Assembly (NCBI GenBank): GCA_949743325.1 | Contig: CATJTQ010000090.1 | Span: 1-64,000, forward strand | DNA: 64,000 nt | Direction of reading: 5' to 3' | Source: an uncultured Lachnospiraceae bacterium | Lineage (GTDB): Bacteria > Bacillota > Clostridia > Lachnospirales > Lachnospiraceae | The notes under the pieces: generated by a model | Told to the model about the DNA's origin: nothing | The model's input: the letters and a program-made list of their open reading frames with translations, nothing else | Database searches by the model: none | Program-made: the position numbers and the translations under genes | Part shown: positions 18,806 to 27,299 of the stretch, piece by piece | Layout of the letters: every line of letters starts with the position of its first letter | How positions within the stretch are numbered: the stretch's first letter is position 1

Positions 18806-20557
18806 ATGGCAAACAATAATGCAGCTCAGGCAGAAAGAAAAGTTTCTAAAATACACCAAATAATCTCCAGAGTAAAGATTGGTACAAGAGTACAGTTGAT
18901 GGCTTTGATAGTTATAGCGGCTATTGCTATTCCTATGGTAGTTTCGATTGTTTCGTCAAGTAAATATATTAGTACATATAATAATGTGTTAGATAACCTG
19001 GAAAGTATACGTTATATTATGAGCGAGACAGAGGAACAGGGAGGAAGAATTTTAGGGTATTGTGTAGTCAGCAAAGATATTGAACAGTCTGGTGAAACTG
19101 AGATTATTGTGACAATGCAGAATAAAATTGCAGATATACGCAAGAATATTGTGATGGATAAGGATAATAATGATAGTCTTGAACAGCTTGATATAGTAGA
19201 AAATCTGCTTAATAATTACATAGATTGCTATAAAGAAGGAATTGCACTTTGTGATAGTACATTTTCACTTGCAGGAGATATGAAATTCTATTCTATGGTA
19301 AATACTGCCGAGTATTTATCAAAAAATTGTAACGAGCTGTTAAGCCTTGAGTTGGAGCGCAGTGCAGTTTTAAACGAAAAAATAATTACAAACTTCAGGG
19401 CAAATCTTTTCATTATAGTAGTTGTAGTAATTATCGTAATAGTATTGTCATTGATGTTGTCTCTAGTAATTACAAGCAGTATAACTGTTCCGTTAAAACT
19501 TTTAGGAAAAAAGATTTCAGTAATAGCAGAGGGCGATTTATCTGGAGAACCAATTGACACTAATATGAAGGATGAAATTGGGGATTTAGCAGTTGTTTTT
19601 AATAAAATGAAATATAATCTAACGAGTATATTAGAGAAGGTATCAGAGGTTAGCTGTGAGATTGAGCAATCGGTAGAGTTTGTTACAGGTAAGATTGAGG
19701 AGAATTCAGCTAGAAGCCAACAATTGTCGGCAACAATGTATCAGGTTATGGATAGGATGTCAACTCAGAATGAGGAGACAAGGGTTGCACAGGAGAAAGT
19801 GCATACTATTGATACCGTTACAGATAGAATTACAGGAAATGCTGACAGGATTATGGAAAATACAGAACAATCAATGATAGATTCTCAAAAAGGAAACGAA
19901 AATATGGAGCGGTATTCAAACCAGCTTCAGGAAGTAAATTCTATTATGAGCCAGGTTTCGGATGTAGTTGAACAGTTAGGCTCTAGTGCGGAAGAGATGA
20001 ATGATATAATTCAGACAATTACCAATATAGCAGATCAGACAAATTTGTTGTCACTTAATGCATCCATAGAAGCAGCAAAGGCAGGAGACAGTGGAAGGGG
20101 ATTTGCTGTTGTTGCCAGTGAGATTGGAAATCTTGCAGAGAACTCAGCTACATCCGCTCAGAAAATTGGAGATATAATTACGGAGGTGCAGTCCAATTCT
20201 AAAGCTATGACAGAGAAGATGTCTGTTGGTTTGGAACAGCTTGAGGCAGGAAATAAAATTGCTTCTGATACAATGAAAAATTTCAAAAATATTCAAAAGG
20301 GTATTTTGCTTGTTAATGGAAATGTAAAAGAAATATTGAAAGATATAACAGATTTATCGGCATATGTGGGCGATGTTTACAATATGATAAATGTTGTTAA
20401 AGATACGACGGATGCCAATACTACTGCTGCGACTGAGATTGGCGACGGTGTACATAATGAATCTGAAAATCTTATAAAAATACAAGAAATTATGTTAGAT
20501 TTGTCAGAAAGGGCGACACATCTTGAAGAGACAGTAATGAAATTTAAATTAAGTTAG
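18806..20557 (+). CDS. Methyl-accepting chemotaxis protein
   Basis: A 583-residue transmembrane chemoreceptor. Transmembrane segments lie at about 31-52 and 196-225, enclosing a helical sensor domain of about 140 residues. HAMP follows (about 225-285), then a long coiled-coil signalling domain whose hairpin tip reads [20 protein letters not shown] with [19 protein letters not shown] lies close to the ATG. It is coupled to the binding-protein gene and presumably reads its ligand state, signalling to the CheA/CheW pair encoded just upstream. Confidence 0.95.
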   Translation: MANNNAAQAERKVSKIHQIISRVKIGTRVQLMALIVIAAIAIPMVVSIVSSSKYISTYNNVLDNLESIRYIMSETEEQGGRILGYCVVSKDIEQSGETEIIVTMQNKIADIRKNIVMDKDNNDSLEQLDIVENLLNNYIDCYKEGIALCDSTFSLAGDMKFYSMVNTAEYLSKNCNELLSLELERSAVLNEKIITNFRANLFIIVVVVIIVIVLSLMLSLVITSSITVPLKLLGKKISVIAEGDLSGEPIDTNMKDEIGDLAVVFNKMKYNLTSILEKVSEVSCEIEQSVEFVTGKIEENSARSQQLSATMYQVMDRMSTQNEETRVAQEKVHTIDTVTDRITGNADRIMENTEQSMIDSQKGNENMERYSNQLQEVNSIMSQVSDVVEQLGSSAEEMNDIIQTITNIADQTNLLSLNASIEAAKAGDSGRGFAVVASEIGNLAENSATSAQKIGDIITEVQSNSKAMTEKMSVGLEQLEAGNKIASDTMKNFKNIQKGILLVNGNVKEILKDITDLSAYVGDVYNMINVVKDTTDANTTAATEIGDGVHNESENLIKIQEIMLDLSERATHLEETVMKFKLS

Positions 20558-20573
20558 CTATAATGTAATTAGC

Positions 20574-20617
20574 AACGGCAGCAGTGTTTTTCTATAGAAA
20601 GATACTGCTGTTTGTTA
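20574..20617 (+). terminator. Terminator after MCP gene
   Basis: A stem of about 15 bp (GGCAGCAGT...ACTGCTGTT) with a TATA loop, followed by T-rich sequence. Confidence 0.75.
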
Positions 20618-20657
20618 TATGTAATTAATTTAAATAGTTAAGTTAAAAATAAACTGG

Positions 20658-20686
20658 TTGTTGTTTATAATAAAATAATATATAAT
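20658..20686 (+). promoter_or_regulatory. Promoter of the CooC/HgdB operon
   Basis: TTGTTG and a perfect TATAAT are separated by 17 bases, about 36 bases upstream of the first start codon. It is probably the only strong promoter for the run to 25968. Confidence 0.65.
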
Positions 20687-20722
20687 TAAGTTTATTATTG
20701 CATATTTAATAGGAGTGAGATT

Positions 20723-21505
20723 ATGAGTAATACCAAAATATTAGCAGTAGCGGGAAAAGGCGGAGTTGGTAAAACGTCATTGGCAGCTGTGATAGTAAAA
20801 GTTCTTACTTTAAAATATACTGATAAAAAGATACTTGCAATAGATGCAGACCCAGCAGTTGGTTTATCAACAGCGCTTGGAATAGACGTGCGTATGACAA
20901 TTGATGATATAAGAAAAAAGGTTGTCAGTACAGTTGAAGATGGTGATACAAAATCTGCGATGGAGCTTTTAGGCGAGGCAAAGTATCATATTTTTGATGC
21001 GATGGTTGAGACTGATAAATATTCATTTATTGCTGTTGGTAGACCGGAGAGCGCGGGGTGCTATTGTAAAATCAACTCATATTTAAAAGATGTTATTTCA
21101 CTTGTTTCTGACAATTTTGATTATGTTGTTATTGATGGGGAAGCGGGAATTGAACAGATTAATCGCAGAGTTATGGAGAAAGTAACACATCTTTTAATGA
21201 TAACAGATGCAAGTCGAAAAGGAACACAAGTGGTTAGGACGATAAAATCAGTCGCAGATGAGCTTGTTATGTATGAAAAGGCAGGTGTTATCGTTAATCG
21301 TATTCCTGATAATAGCATTAAAGAGATTATAGATTTAGGTGATATGAATGTATTGTCATTTATTGGACAGGACGCTGAGTTGTCTGAGTTTGATATAACT
21401 GGAAAAAATGTGTTTAATTTACCAGAAAATACAGTAATTGTAAAGGGCGTAAAAGAAGCTCTGATTAATATGGGAGTTATAGATAATAGAGGAGAAAATC
21501 TATGA
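20723..21505 (+). CDS. CooC-type nickel-insertion ATPase
   Basis: A 260-residue P-loop ATPase of the CooC/AcsF group, which matures carbon monoxide dehydrogenase or acetyl-CoA synthase by loading nickel. The deviant Walker A AGKGGVGKT (residues 10-18, signature Lys12 and Lys17) and IDADPAVGL are clear. Cys113-Tyr-Cys115 matches the CxC metal site at the CooC dimer interface. GGAGTGAG precedes the ATG. The gene leads an operon with HgdB-like and ACS-like genes, and no CODH gene is in the window. The client is thus not the usual one; the ACS-like protein or an HgdB-like protein are candidates by context. Confidence 0.85.
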   Translation: MSNTKILAVAGKGGVGKTSLAAVIVKVLTLKYTDKKILAIDADPAVGLSTALGIDVRMTIDDIRKKVVSTVEDGDTKSAMELLGEAKYHIFDAMVETDKYSFIAVGRPESAGCYCKINSYLKDVISLVSDNFDYVVIDGEAGIEQINRRVMEKVTHLLMITDASRKGTQVVRTIKSVADELVMYEKAGVIVNRIPDNSIKEIIDLGDMNVLSFIGQDAELSEFDITGKNVFNLPENTVIVKGVKEALINMGVIDNRGENL

Positions 21506-22686
21506 AAGATTTGAAGCATATATATTATTTAGAAAATTTGTTACAAGATTCCTGTAATGATTTAGTAAAAAAAGCACGGCAAAAAGGAAAAATTGCCGTA
21601 GGAAGCGTGTGTTCGCTTATACCTGAACCGCTTCTTAATCTGCCCGGATGTTTTTCTGTCAGGCTTCGTGCTCCAAGAACCGGCTCAATTGAGATGGGAA
21701 CATATTATATGACAAGTATAATGTGTGAACTTAGCCGTGCATTTCTTGAGAGAGCGATTGAGGGAGGATATGGATATCTTGACTGTATTATTGCTCCTGA
21801 TGCCTGCGCTCAGATGAACAGATGTGTTGAAAATATTGAACACTTAAATTTGTGCAGTAACGAGAAATTTTTTATTACATATTCAGATGTGCCTATGAAA
21901 TCAGATGATACAGCATTAAGACATTATGTAAGACAGATGAAGAAATACGTGTTGGAACCGCTTGAACATGTTTACAATATTGATGTATCAGACCACGCAC
22001 TTAGGACTGCTGTGGAAAATCATAATCAAGTTAGTGCTTTATTAATGAAAATTGGAGAGTTTCGTGCGGAAGAAAATGTGAAAATAACCGGATATGAGTT
22101 TGCTGTTCTCTGTCTGGCAACATATTGCTGTCCTAAAGAAGAGCTAATTTCTATTTTGGAGGAAACCTTGGAAGAAGTTAAAAACAGGGAACCTGATTTG
22201 AAAAATCCTTATCGGGCAAGAGTTGTGATGGTCGGCTCAGAGATTGATGATCCAGATTTAATTAAGCTAACAGAGGAAGCAGGAGCATTAGTTGTAGCAG
22301 ATAGATATTGTTTCGGTTCATTTCCCGGAAGAGAACAAATAGCTATCAATGAAAGTGAGGATGTGCTTACTCAGATTTGCAGGCATTATATGATTACAGA
22401 GCAGTGTCCGAGGTATATGAATACGGAAAAAATTTATCAGAGACATGATTATGTCGATAAATTGGCAAAAAAATTTAGAGCGGACGGAATAATTTATGAA
22501 CAAATTAAATTTTGTGATTATTGGGGTTATGAGAGAGCATTTGCAGGGAAAATAATGCGTGAAAAATTTGGTTATCCTGTACTGTCAGTTGACCGTCCTT
22601 ATGTGGTTGGCAATTCCGGACAGCTGCGAACAAGAGTACAGGCGTTTGTTGAGAGTATTGAGATAAAGAAAATTCGTAATCATTAA
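21502..22686 (+). CDS. 2-hydroxyacyl-CoA dehydratase-type protein (HgdB-like) I
   Basis: A 394-residue protein of the HGD-D/HgdB/FldB fold, which holds an iron-sulfur cluster reduced by an ATP-driven activator. Family motifs: IIAPDACAQMNR near residue 96 and IKFCDYWGYE near 335. Other conserved-looking cysteines are in GSVCSLIP and LNLPGCF. The start overlaps the CooC-like gene by four bases (ATGA), so the two are coupled. Such subunits occur in dehydratases, benzoyl-CoA reductases and double-cubane-cluster proteins. No CoA-transferase or acyl-CoA gene is nearby, so the dehydratase name is provisional. Confidence 0.8.
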   Translation: MKDLKHIYYLENLLQDSCNDLVKKARQKGKIAVGSVCSLIPEPLLNLPGCFSVRLRAPRTGSIEMGTYYMTSIMCELSRAFLERAIEGGYGYLDCIIAPDACAQMNRCVENIEHLNLCSNEKFFITYSDVPMKSDDTALRHYVRQMKKYVLEPLEHVYNIDVSDHALRTAVENHNQVSALLMKIGEFRAEENVKITGYEFAVLCLATYCCPKEELISILEETLEEVKNREPDLKNPYRARVVMVGSEIDDPDLIKLTEEAGALVVADRYCFGSFPGREQIAINESEDVLTQICRHYMITEQCPRYMNTEKIYQRHDYVDKLAKKFRADGIIYEQIKFCDYWGYERAFAGKIMREKFGYPVLSVDRPYVVGNSGQLRTRVQAFVESIEIKKIRNH

Positions 22687-22702
22687 GAAAGAGGTAGACC
22701 AG

Positions 22703-24241
22703 ATGGGAAAGGCTATTGGTAGTGAAAAATTAGGCAGATTTTACTGTGGCAAGAAGGCTAAAAAACGGCGGGAGTGGCGTGGAATTAAAGATACATGGTA
22801 CGACTATGTACATTGGCTTGGTATTTGGAAGACGCTTATTCTGTTTATGATTAAACCTTGGAATTTAAAAGGCTTTTTCAGATATCGCTGGATGGTAAAT
22901 TACTTGGCGGTTCCTGATTTTTTTGACAGACATACAGAGGGATTAAGGGGAAATCAGCTTAGGATTACTCGTATTTCACTGGAATTGGTTGTAACAGATA
23001 TGTGTAAAAGCCTTGCAGTTATGTTTAAAGCGGATCCGGCTCTTGGCAATGATAAGAAATTAAATGATAAGATTGTACTGTTTGATGAAAATATGATGAG
23101 TGAAATAATGAATGGTTTTCCAAACCTAAAATGGGCTTCTGTTGAAGTTCCAGCAGTATATACAAGCGCTATGATGTCACAGGACAGTCTGCTGTATTAT
23201 ATAGACGCAGTGCAGGAATTTGGAATTCCAAACGATGTGTGCCCGATGCCGGCAGCAGAACTGGGGGTGGCTATTGAAGGAGATTATCCTAAAATAGGGA
23301 AGTGTGCTATACAGTGTAATACGACTTGTGATGGAAGCTTAATGGGAAATGGTGTTGAAGCAGCATTTATGGATTTGCCGACATTCCAGCTGGCAGTACC
23401 GATAAGGCATAATGAGGAGAGCGTACATCAGTATGCAGCAGAGGAAATTTTAAATGCAATTGCCTTTATTGAGAAACATACTGGTGAGAAATTTGACTGG
23501 GATGCCTTTTTTGAAAGTATGAAGCGCTTCAATAAAGAAACAGAACATTTGCTTGAATGGTATGAAGTATCCCGTTCTCCTTTTCCTCAGTTTACAGATA
23601 ATAGTTTGTCATTATACCGTTATGCTGTTTATATGGCGGCAGGGGGCAGGGAAGATGAGTTTTTAAAAAGGGATATAAAACTTAGTAAACTTGTGATGAA
23701 AGGTTATGAGAGACAGGAGCCTTGTGCCAAAGAATTAAGACATCGTGCTATTACATGGGGAGTTCAGGCGGCATATTATACTGCGTTTGCAGGTTGGCTT
23801 ACTAACTGCTGGGGAATTGTGCCACTTATTGATATGCTTACATTGTGTTCAACACGGATGGTCAATACAGAAGATAAAGATAAGGCGATTTATGACTTAG
23901 CATTTTTGTATGAGAAAATGATTATGCGAAGCCGATCTAACGGCGGATATGAAGTTGGTGTTGCTGATCTGTGGAGATATTGTGAATTTTTTAATGCAGA
24001 TATGGTTATTATGTACACTCATATGGGCTGTAAGGCAATGTCCGGTTATCATGGTATATTTGAGGAGGAGGCACGCAAACATGGCATTCACCTTGTATGG
24101 GTAACTCATAGTTTAATGGATGCAAGAGGTGCAGGAAGGAAAGAAATGCGTACCGAAGTAAATCGTTATATGCGAACGGTTCTTAGAGAAGAGCCATTAG
24201 ATGAGAGTTTAGAAGATTTTAATGATGAAAATGCGTGGTAA
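22703..24241 (+). CDS. 2-hydroxyacyl-CoA dehydratase-type protein (HgdB-like) II
   Basis: A 512-residue partner subunit, about 100 residues longer than typical HgdA/HgdB proteins. It has a basic Lys/Arg-rich N-terminal extension. Cysteine-containing motifs: NDVCPMPAAELG, KCAIQCNTTCDG and YTHMGCKAMSG, the last in the C-terminal lobe where cluster ligands usually lie. GVADLWRYCEF is also typical of the fold. AAGAGG lies before the ATG, 16 bases after the first subunit gene. The pair probably forms the catalytic heterodimer fed by the activator downstream. The N-terminal extension is unexplained. Confidence 0.78.
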   Translation: MGKAIGSEKLGRFYCGKKAKKRREWRGIKDTWYDYVHWLGIWKTLILFMIKPWNLKGFFRYRWMVNYLAVPDFFDRHTEGLRGNQLRITRISLELVVTDMCKSLAVMFKADPALGNDKKLNDKIVLFDENMMSEIMNGFPNLKWASVEVPAVYTSAMMSQDSLLYYIDAVQEFGIPNDVCPMPAAELGVAIEGDYPKIGKCAIQCNTTCDGSLMGNGVEAAFMDLPTFQLAVPIRHNEESVHQYAAEEILNAIAFIEKHTGEKFDWDAFFESMKRFNKETEHLLEWYEVSRSPFPQFTDNSLSLYRYAVYMAAGGREDEFLKRDIKLSKLVMKGYERQEPCAKELRHRAITWGVQAAYYTAFAGWLTNCWGIVPLIDMLTLCSTRMVNTEDKDKAIYDLAFLYEKMIMRSRSNGGYEVGVADLWRYCEFFNADMVIMYTHMGCKAMSGYHGIFEEEARKHGIHLVWVTHSLMDARGAGRKEMRTEVNRYMRTVLREEPLDESLEDFNDENAW

Positions 24242-24294
24242 CTTAAAAGTGATTCTAATAATAATGTCGTTTACATAATGAATGGAGGTTGAAT

Positions 24295-25080
24295 ATGAAA
24301 TATTTTGGCGGATGCGATGCCGGAAGTACATATACTAAATGTGTGATAATTGATGAGAATGGAAAAATTGCTGCTGCAGTTACTAATAGAAGCAGAATTA
24401 ATCCTGTTTTAAGCGCTCAGGATGCATTAAGTGAAGCTGTATTGAAAGTGAATGATTTACAAAAAGCAGAAGATTTAACATATTTAATAGGGACTGGTTA
24501 TGGAAGAAATAAAGTTCCGTTTGCGGATGAAAATATTTCCGAGATAAGCTGTCATGCAATGGGAGTTCATGTGGTAAACCCAGATATTAATGCGGTTATT
24601 GACATTGGTGGTCAAGACGTTAAAGGTATTGCAATAGATTCAGATGGAACAGTGCTGAATTTTGCGATGAATGATAAATGTGCGGCAGGTACAGGAAGAT
24701 TTTTTGAGACAATGGCAAATGCATTTGAGATGTCTCTTGAAGAATTTTCAAAGTTATCGTTAAAGGCTAAAAATATAATTCCTATAACAGCACAATGTAC
24801 TGTTTTTGCAGAGAGCGAAGTGATATCTCTTGTAGGAGAGGGGAAGCCGATGGAGGAAATTGCAGCGGGTATTGAGATGTCGGTTGCAAAAAGGTGTTTT
24901 GTTATGGCTAAAAAAGCAGGGGCAGTCGACAGAGTAACATTAACAGGTGGCTGTGCTAAAAATGATGGGCTAAAGGAAGCAATAGAAAAAGTTTTAAAGC
25001 TCAAAGTGATAGATTTAGATATAGATCCGCAGATAATCGGAGCGCTTGGAGCTGCTGAATTTGCAAGGATGAAAGGATGA
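24295..25080 (+). CDS. Archerase activator (BadF/HgdC family ATPase)
   Basis: A 261-residue member of the BadF/BadG/BcrA/BcrD ASKHA ATPases. As a homodimer with a bridging [4Fe-4S] cluster it drives an electron into the HgdB-type partner by ATP hydrolysis. Cluster ligands are visible: Cys129 (NDKCAAGTG) and Cys168 (TAQCTVFAESEV). Phosphate motifs CDAGSTYTK and DIGGQDVK are intact. ATG 24295 follows TGGAGG by about 7 bases; a TTG two codons earlier is less likely. It completes a two-subunit-plus-activator set with the two preceding genes. Confidence 0.92.
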   Translation: MKYFGGCDAGSTYTKCVIIDENGKIAAAVTNRSRINPVLSAQDALSEAVLKVNDLQKAEDLTYLIGTGYGRNKVPFADENISEISCHAMGVHVVNPDINAVIDIGGQDVKGIAIDSDGTVLNFAMNDKCAAGTGRFFETMANAFEMSLEEFSKLSLKAKNIIPITAQCTVFAESEVISLVGEGKPMEEIAAGIEMSVAKRCFVMAKKAGAVDRVTLTGGCAKNDGLKEAIEKVLKLKVIDLDIDPQIIGALGAAEFARMKG

Positions 25081-25087
25081 GTGAAGA

Positions 25088-25255
25088 TTGATTATAATAA
25101 ATGTTTTATTAATAATTTTTGCTGTCTTTGTTGGGCTGTTTTTGTTCAGCTTATTGATATATTTTTTTAATCTTGATATGAAGTTTGCAGCAAAGGTTAC
25201 TCCGCTTATGATTAAGTTTTATGATTGGAAGAAAAAGAGGAATAGTAAGTTATGA
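25088..25255 (+). CDS. Small 55-residue membrane protein
   Basis: An open frame of 55 codons fills the gap between the activator and the ACS-like gene. It begins with TTG 25088, has one strongly hydrophobic helix (about residues 2-27, MIIINVLLIIFAVFVG...), then an amphipathic stretch and a basic end (DWKKKRNSKL). Its stop overlaps the next start by four bases (ATGA), the same coupling seen elsewhere in this operon. A GGATGAGTGAAG stretch precedes it, so the ribosome binding site is weak. Predicted as a single-pass, cytoplasm-facing anchor; no family recognised. Confidence 0.6.
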   Translation: MIIINVLLIIFAVFVGLFLFSLLIYFFNLDMKFAAKVTPLMIKFYDWKKKRNSKL

Positions 25256-25968
25256 AGCTGTATGATAAAATTATAAATGAATGTTTAATGATGTTGGAAA
25301 ATTCGGATTGTTTTGTCAGGCTTAATGATGATAAAGATATTCCTTGGGAGTTGGAAAAAGAACAGAAAATTATATTTCAGAAAGATATGTATTATGAGCT
25401 TGGAGGAGCAGGGCTTCCGGCAGTAAGCGGTATTGCCTTTACGTCAAATATTGATTTTGAGGATAGTATATATCTTTGCGGAGATAATTTGAACGAAATA
25501 AAGGAAGATTGTCCATACGCAAGAATAACTATATTAAATGTTGATGACAGCGCTTGGCTGGATAATCAGAAAGCATATAATGCAATGCAAAGAATTGATT
25601 ATACTAGATACCATGTCTATCCTAAAGGATTTATGATGAGAATTTCCACAGCGGCAGGAAGAGAGCCTGTAAGAATAAGCAGAGATGCTATTAAAGCTGG
25701 ATTGAATTTTCAGAAGGTCGGAAAGTTATTTATAGATGCCTATCACAAACATAGTGAAGTAAAAGCAGTGAAGATAATATTTATAACGGAAAGGAACTTT
25801 CCTTATAGTAAATTAATTGAAAAGACAGATAGAATGGAAGATATTACAAAGTCATTAGATAAAATTTATAATAATCTCGTGATGGACTGCAGAAGCTGTA
25901 ACTTAAAAACAGTATGTGATGAAGTTGAGGGAATGAGAGAACTCCATGAGACAGCTGTAAACAAATAA
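25252..25968 (+). CDS. Acetyl-CoA synthase middle-domain-like protein
   Basis: A 238-residue protein that reads like an excised part of the acetyl-CoA synthase beta subunit (AcsB/CdhC). KDMYYELGGAGLPA (about 43-56) matches the ACS KGDMYVEMGG region. RISRDAIKAGLNFQKVGKL (about 142-160) matches the ACS VSKDAVAKGF region, followed by an equivalent KIIFITE strand. It ends in CRSCNLKTVC, a CxxCx5C motif where ACS has the first A-cluster cysteines; the rest of the A-cluster domain is absent. The comparison is from memory of ACS sequences. It is the last gene of the operon led by a CooC-type ATPase. Function unknown; an Fe-S or metal site is plausible. Confidence 0.6.
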   Translation: MKLYDKIINECLMMLENSDCFVRLNDDKDIPWELEKEQKIIFQKDMYYELGGAGLPAVSGIAFTSNIDFEDSIYLCGDNLNEIKEDCPYARITILNVDDSAWLDNQKAYNAMQRIDYTRYHVYPKGFMMRISTAAGREPVRISRDAIKAGLNFQKVGKLFIDAYHKHSEVKAVKIIFITERNFPYSKLIEKTDRMEDITKSLDKIYNNLVMDCRSCNLKTVCDEVEGMRELHETAVNK

Positions 25969-26009
25969 TTAATTATAATGAGTAATGAATAATGAAATGC
26001 TTAATAAAT

Positions 26010-26059
26010 TTGCCTCATAACATATAAACAATAAGAGTTGTTTTTACGTTATGAGGCAA
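26010..26059. terminator. Bidirectional inverted repeat between convergent genes
   Basis: Perfect 12-bp arms (TTGCCTCATAAC / GTTATGAGGCAA) with a 26-base loop lie between two convergent genes. T-tracts are weak on both sides. Confidence 0.55.
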
Positions 26060-26094
26060 TATTATAAATATAATCTGCGTTTATTGTATTTGCA

Positions 26095-26922
26095 TTAATT
26101 AGGTATCTTTTTATCTGACTGTAGAATATGGTTTATAAGCCAGCAAAGTAGGAATTCAATAAGCGATTCCATATATTTTTGGGCATTATTTTCAATTTTA
26201 TCCAGAGTGATTTCTTCAAGACGATTGATAAAGGTAGCGTGAGAACGCTTTTGTGCTTCTAGGCCGCTGTAATTAATTTGTTCCATATATTCTTCTTCAT
26301 CTCGAAAATGTTCTTCAGTATAGTCTTTTAACCTAGTTAGAACTTCCATTATTTTATCGCTGTCTCTCTCTGCACTTACTTGGTTTATTACCAAGTGATA
26401 TGCTTTGTCAATTATTTTAAACAGCTGTTTATGCTCAGCATCAATTAAGTCTACACCAACTAAAAATTCGTCTGTAAATTTACATGGGTCATCTTTGATC
26501 ATCCATTCCTCTAGTGGAGGAAGCTTACCAATCATAATATCGCTTCCAATAATGTGTTGGTAGAGCCATTTTGCAAGAAAATTAACAATGTCTTCAAGAA
26601 TTATTTGTTGTTCTTCGTCATTATCAATATTCTTAATCTGCATAATATGTACACGCTCTTTAAAAAATGCGTGCTGTGCACGCTGACGTATTAATTCAGG
26701 ATCTCGTATTTTGCGCATATAATCTTCTTCATGTGTAAAGTGAAGTTCAGCATAATCATCTAATTCGATTAAGACATTTTTAATCATATCATATCGGTCT
26801 GTTAAATATTCATTGTGAAGTAATTCAACTATTTTTTCCATCAATTTAAATAAGTAACGGTGTTCGTCGTCAAGGGTGTCTATACCAATAAGGCAGTCAT
26901 CTGTAAAATGCAGCATAAGCAA
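26095..26922 (-). CDS. Tandem bacteriohemerythrin
   Basis: A 275-residue protein made of two hemerythrin domains (about 1-130 and 145-275), each a four-helix bundle for a diiron oxygen-binding site. Domain 1 has DEHRYLF, HFTHEEDYM, AQHAFF and QHIIGSD; domain 2 has AEHKQLF, HFRDEEEYM, RSHATF and NHILQSD. In both, the first His of the usual HxxxH pair on helix C is Gln (QRAQH, QKRSH), while the other ligands are present. In an anaerobe the likely role is oxygen sensing or scavenging. Single gene, minus strand. Confidence 0.9.
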   Translation of the reverse strand: MLMLHFTDDCLIGIDTLDDEHRYLFKLMEKIVELLHNEYLTDRYDMIKNVLIELDDYAELHFTHEEDYMRKIRDPELIRQRAQHAFFKERVHIMQIKNIDNDEEQQIILEDIVNFLAKWLYQHIIGSDIMIGKLPPLEEWMIKDDPCKFTDEFLVGVDLIDAEHKQLFKIIDKAYHLVINQVSAERDSDKIMEVLTRLKDYTEEHFRDEEEYMEQINYSGLEAQKRSHATFINRLEEITLDKIENNAQKYMESLIEFLLCWLINHILQSDKKIPN

Positions 26923-27299
26923 AACCTCAATTCTATTGTAAATATTTTTATGGTGGTTTTTAATAAATACCTTAATATAGTATACTTTATTTTTGTTAGT
27001 TTTTCAATGAGAAAAATTTATTACATTAAGTAATTAGCGATACTGGAGGTAAAGTTAAAATGTATGTTTATAATAATTAAACTTAATATGGTATAATAAA
27101 TGTTTCTATAAATATGGTATAATAAATGTTTATATAAATATAGTTTGAAAAATTAGTTTTTAAAAATTAAACTTAAGATATTTTTTTTGGGTTTACAAAA
27201 ATATTTAATATTGTTATTATAAAAATATTACATCTTTGTACACTGTAATATTGGAGTATTTTAAGGTGTAAAAATAATATGAAAGGAGGGCAATTAACT
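26923..27299. other. AT-rich intergenic region with tandem repeat
   Basis: No gene. It holds the 26-base tandem repeat listed separately and AT-rich sequence in which TATAAT-like hexamers recur. It lies between divergent genes, so promoters for both are expected here. Confidence 0.55.
27085..27136. repeat. 26-base direct tandem repeat, two copies
   Basis: Two adjacent 26-base units (27085-27110 and 27111-27136) differ at a single base. Each contains TATGGTATAAT. A 7-base start of a third copy follows at 27137-27143. Confidence 0.85.

Noticed and set aside
20723..21505. MinD/ParA partitioning ATPase
   Set aside because: The CxC pair in the GCYC segment and the operon partners fit CooC/AcsF better than a partition protein.
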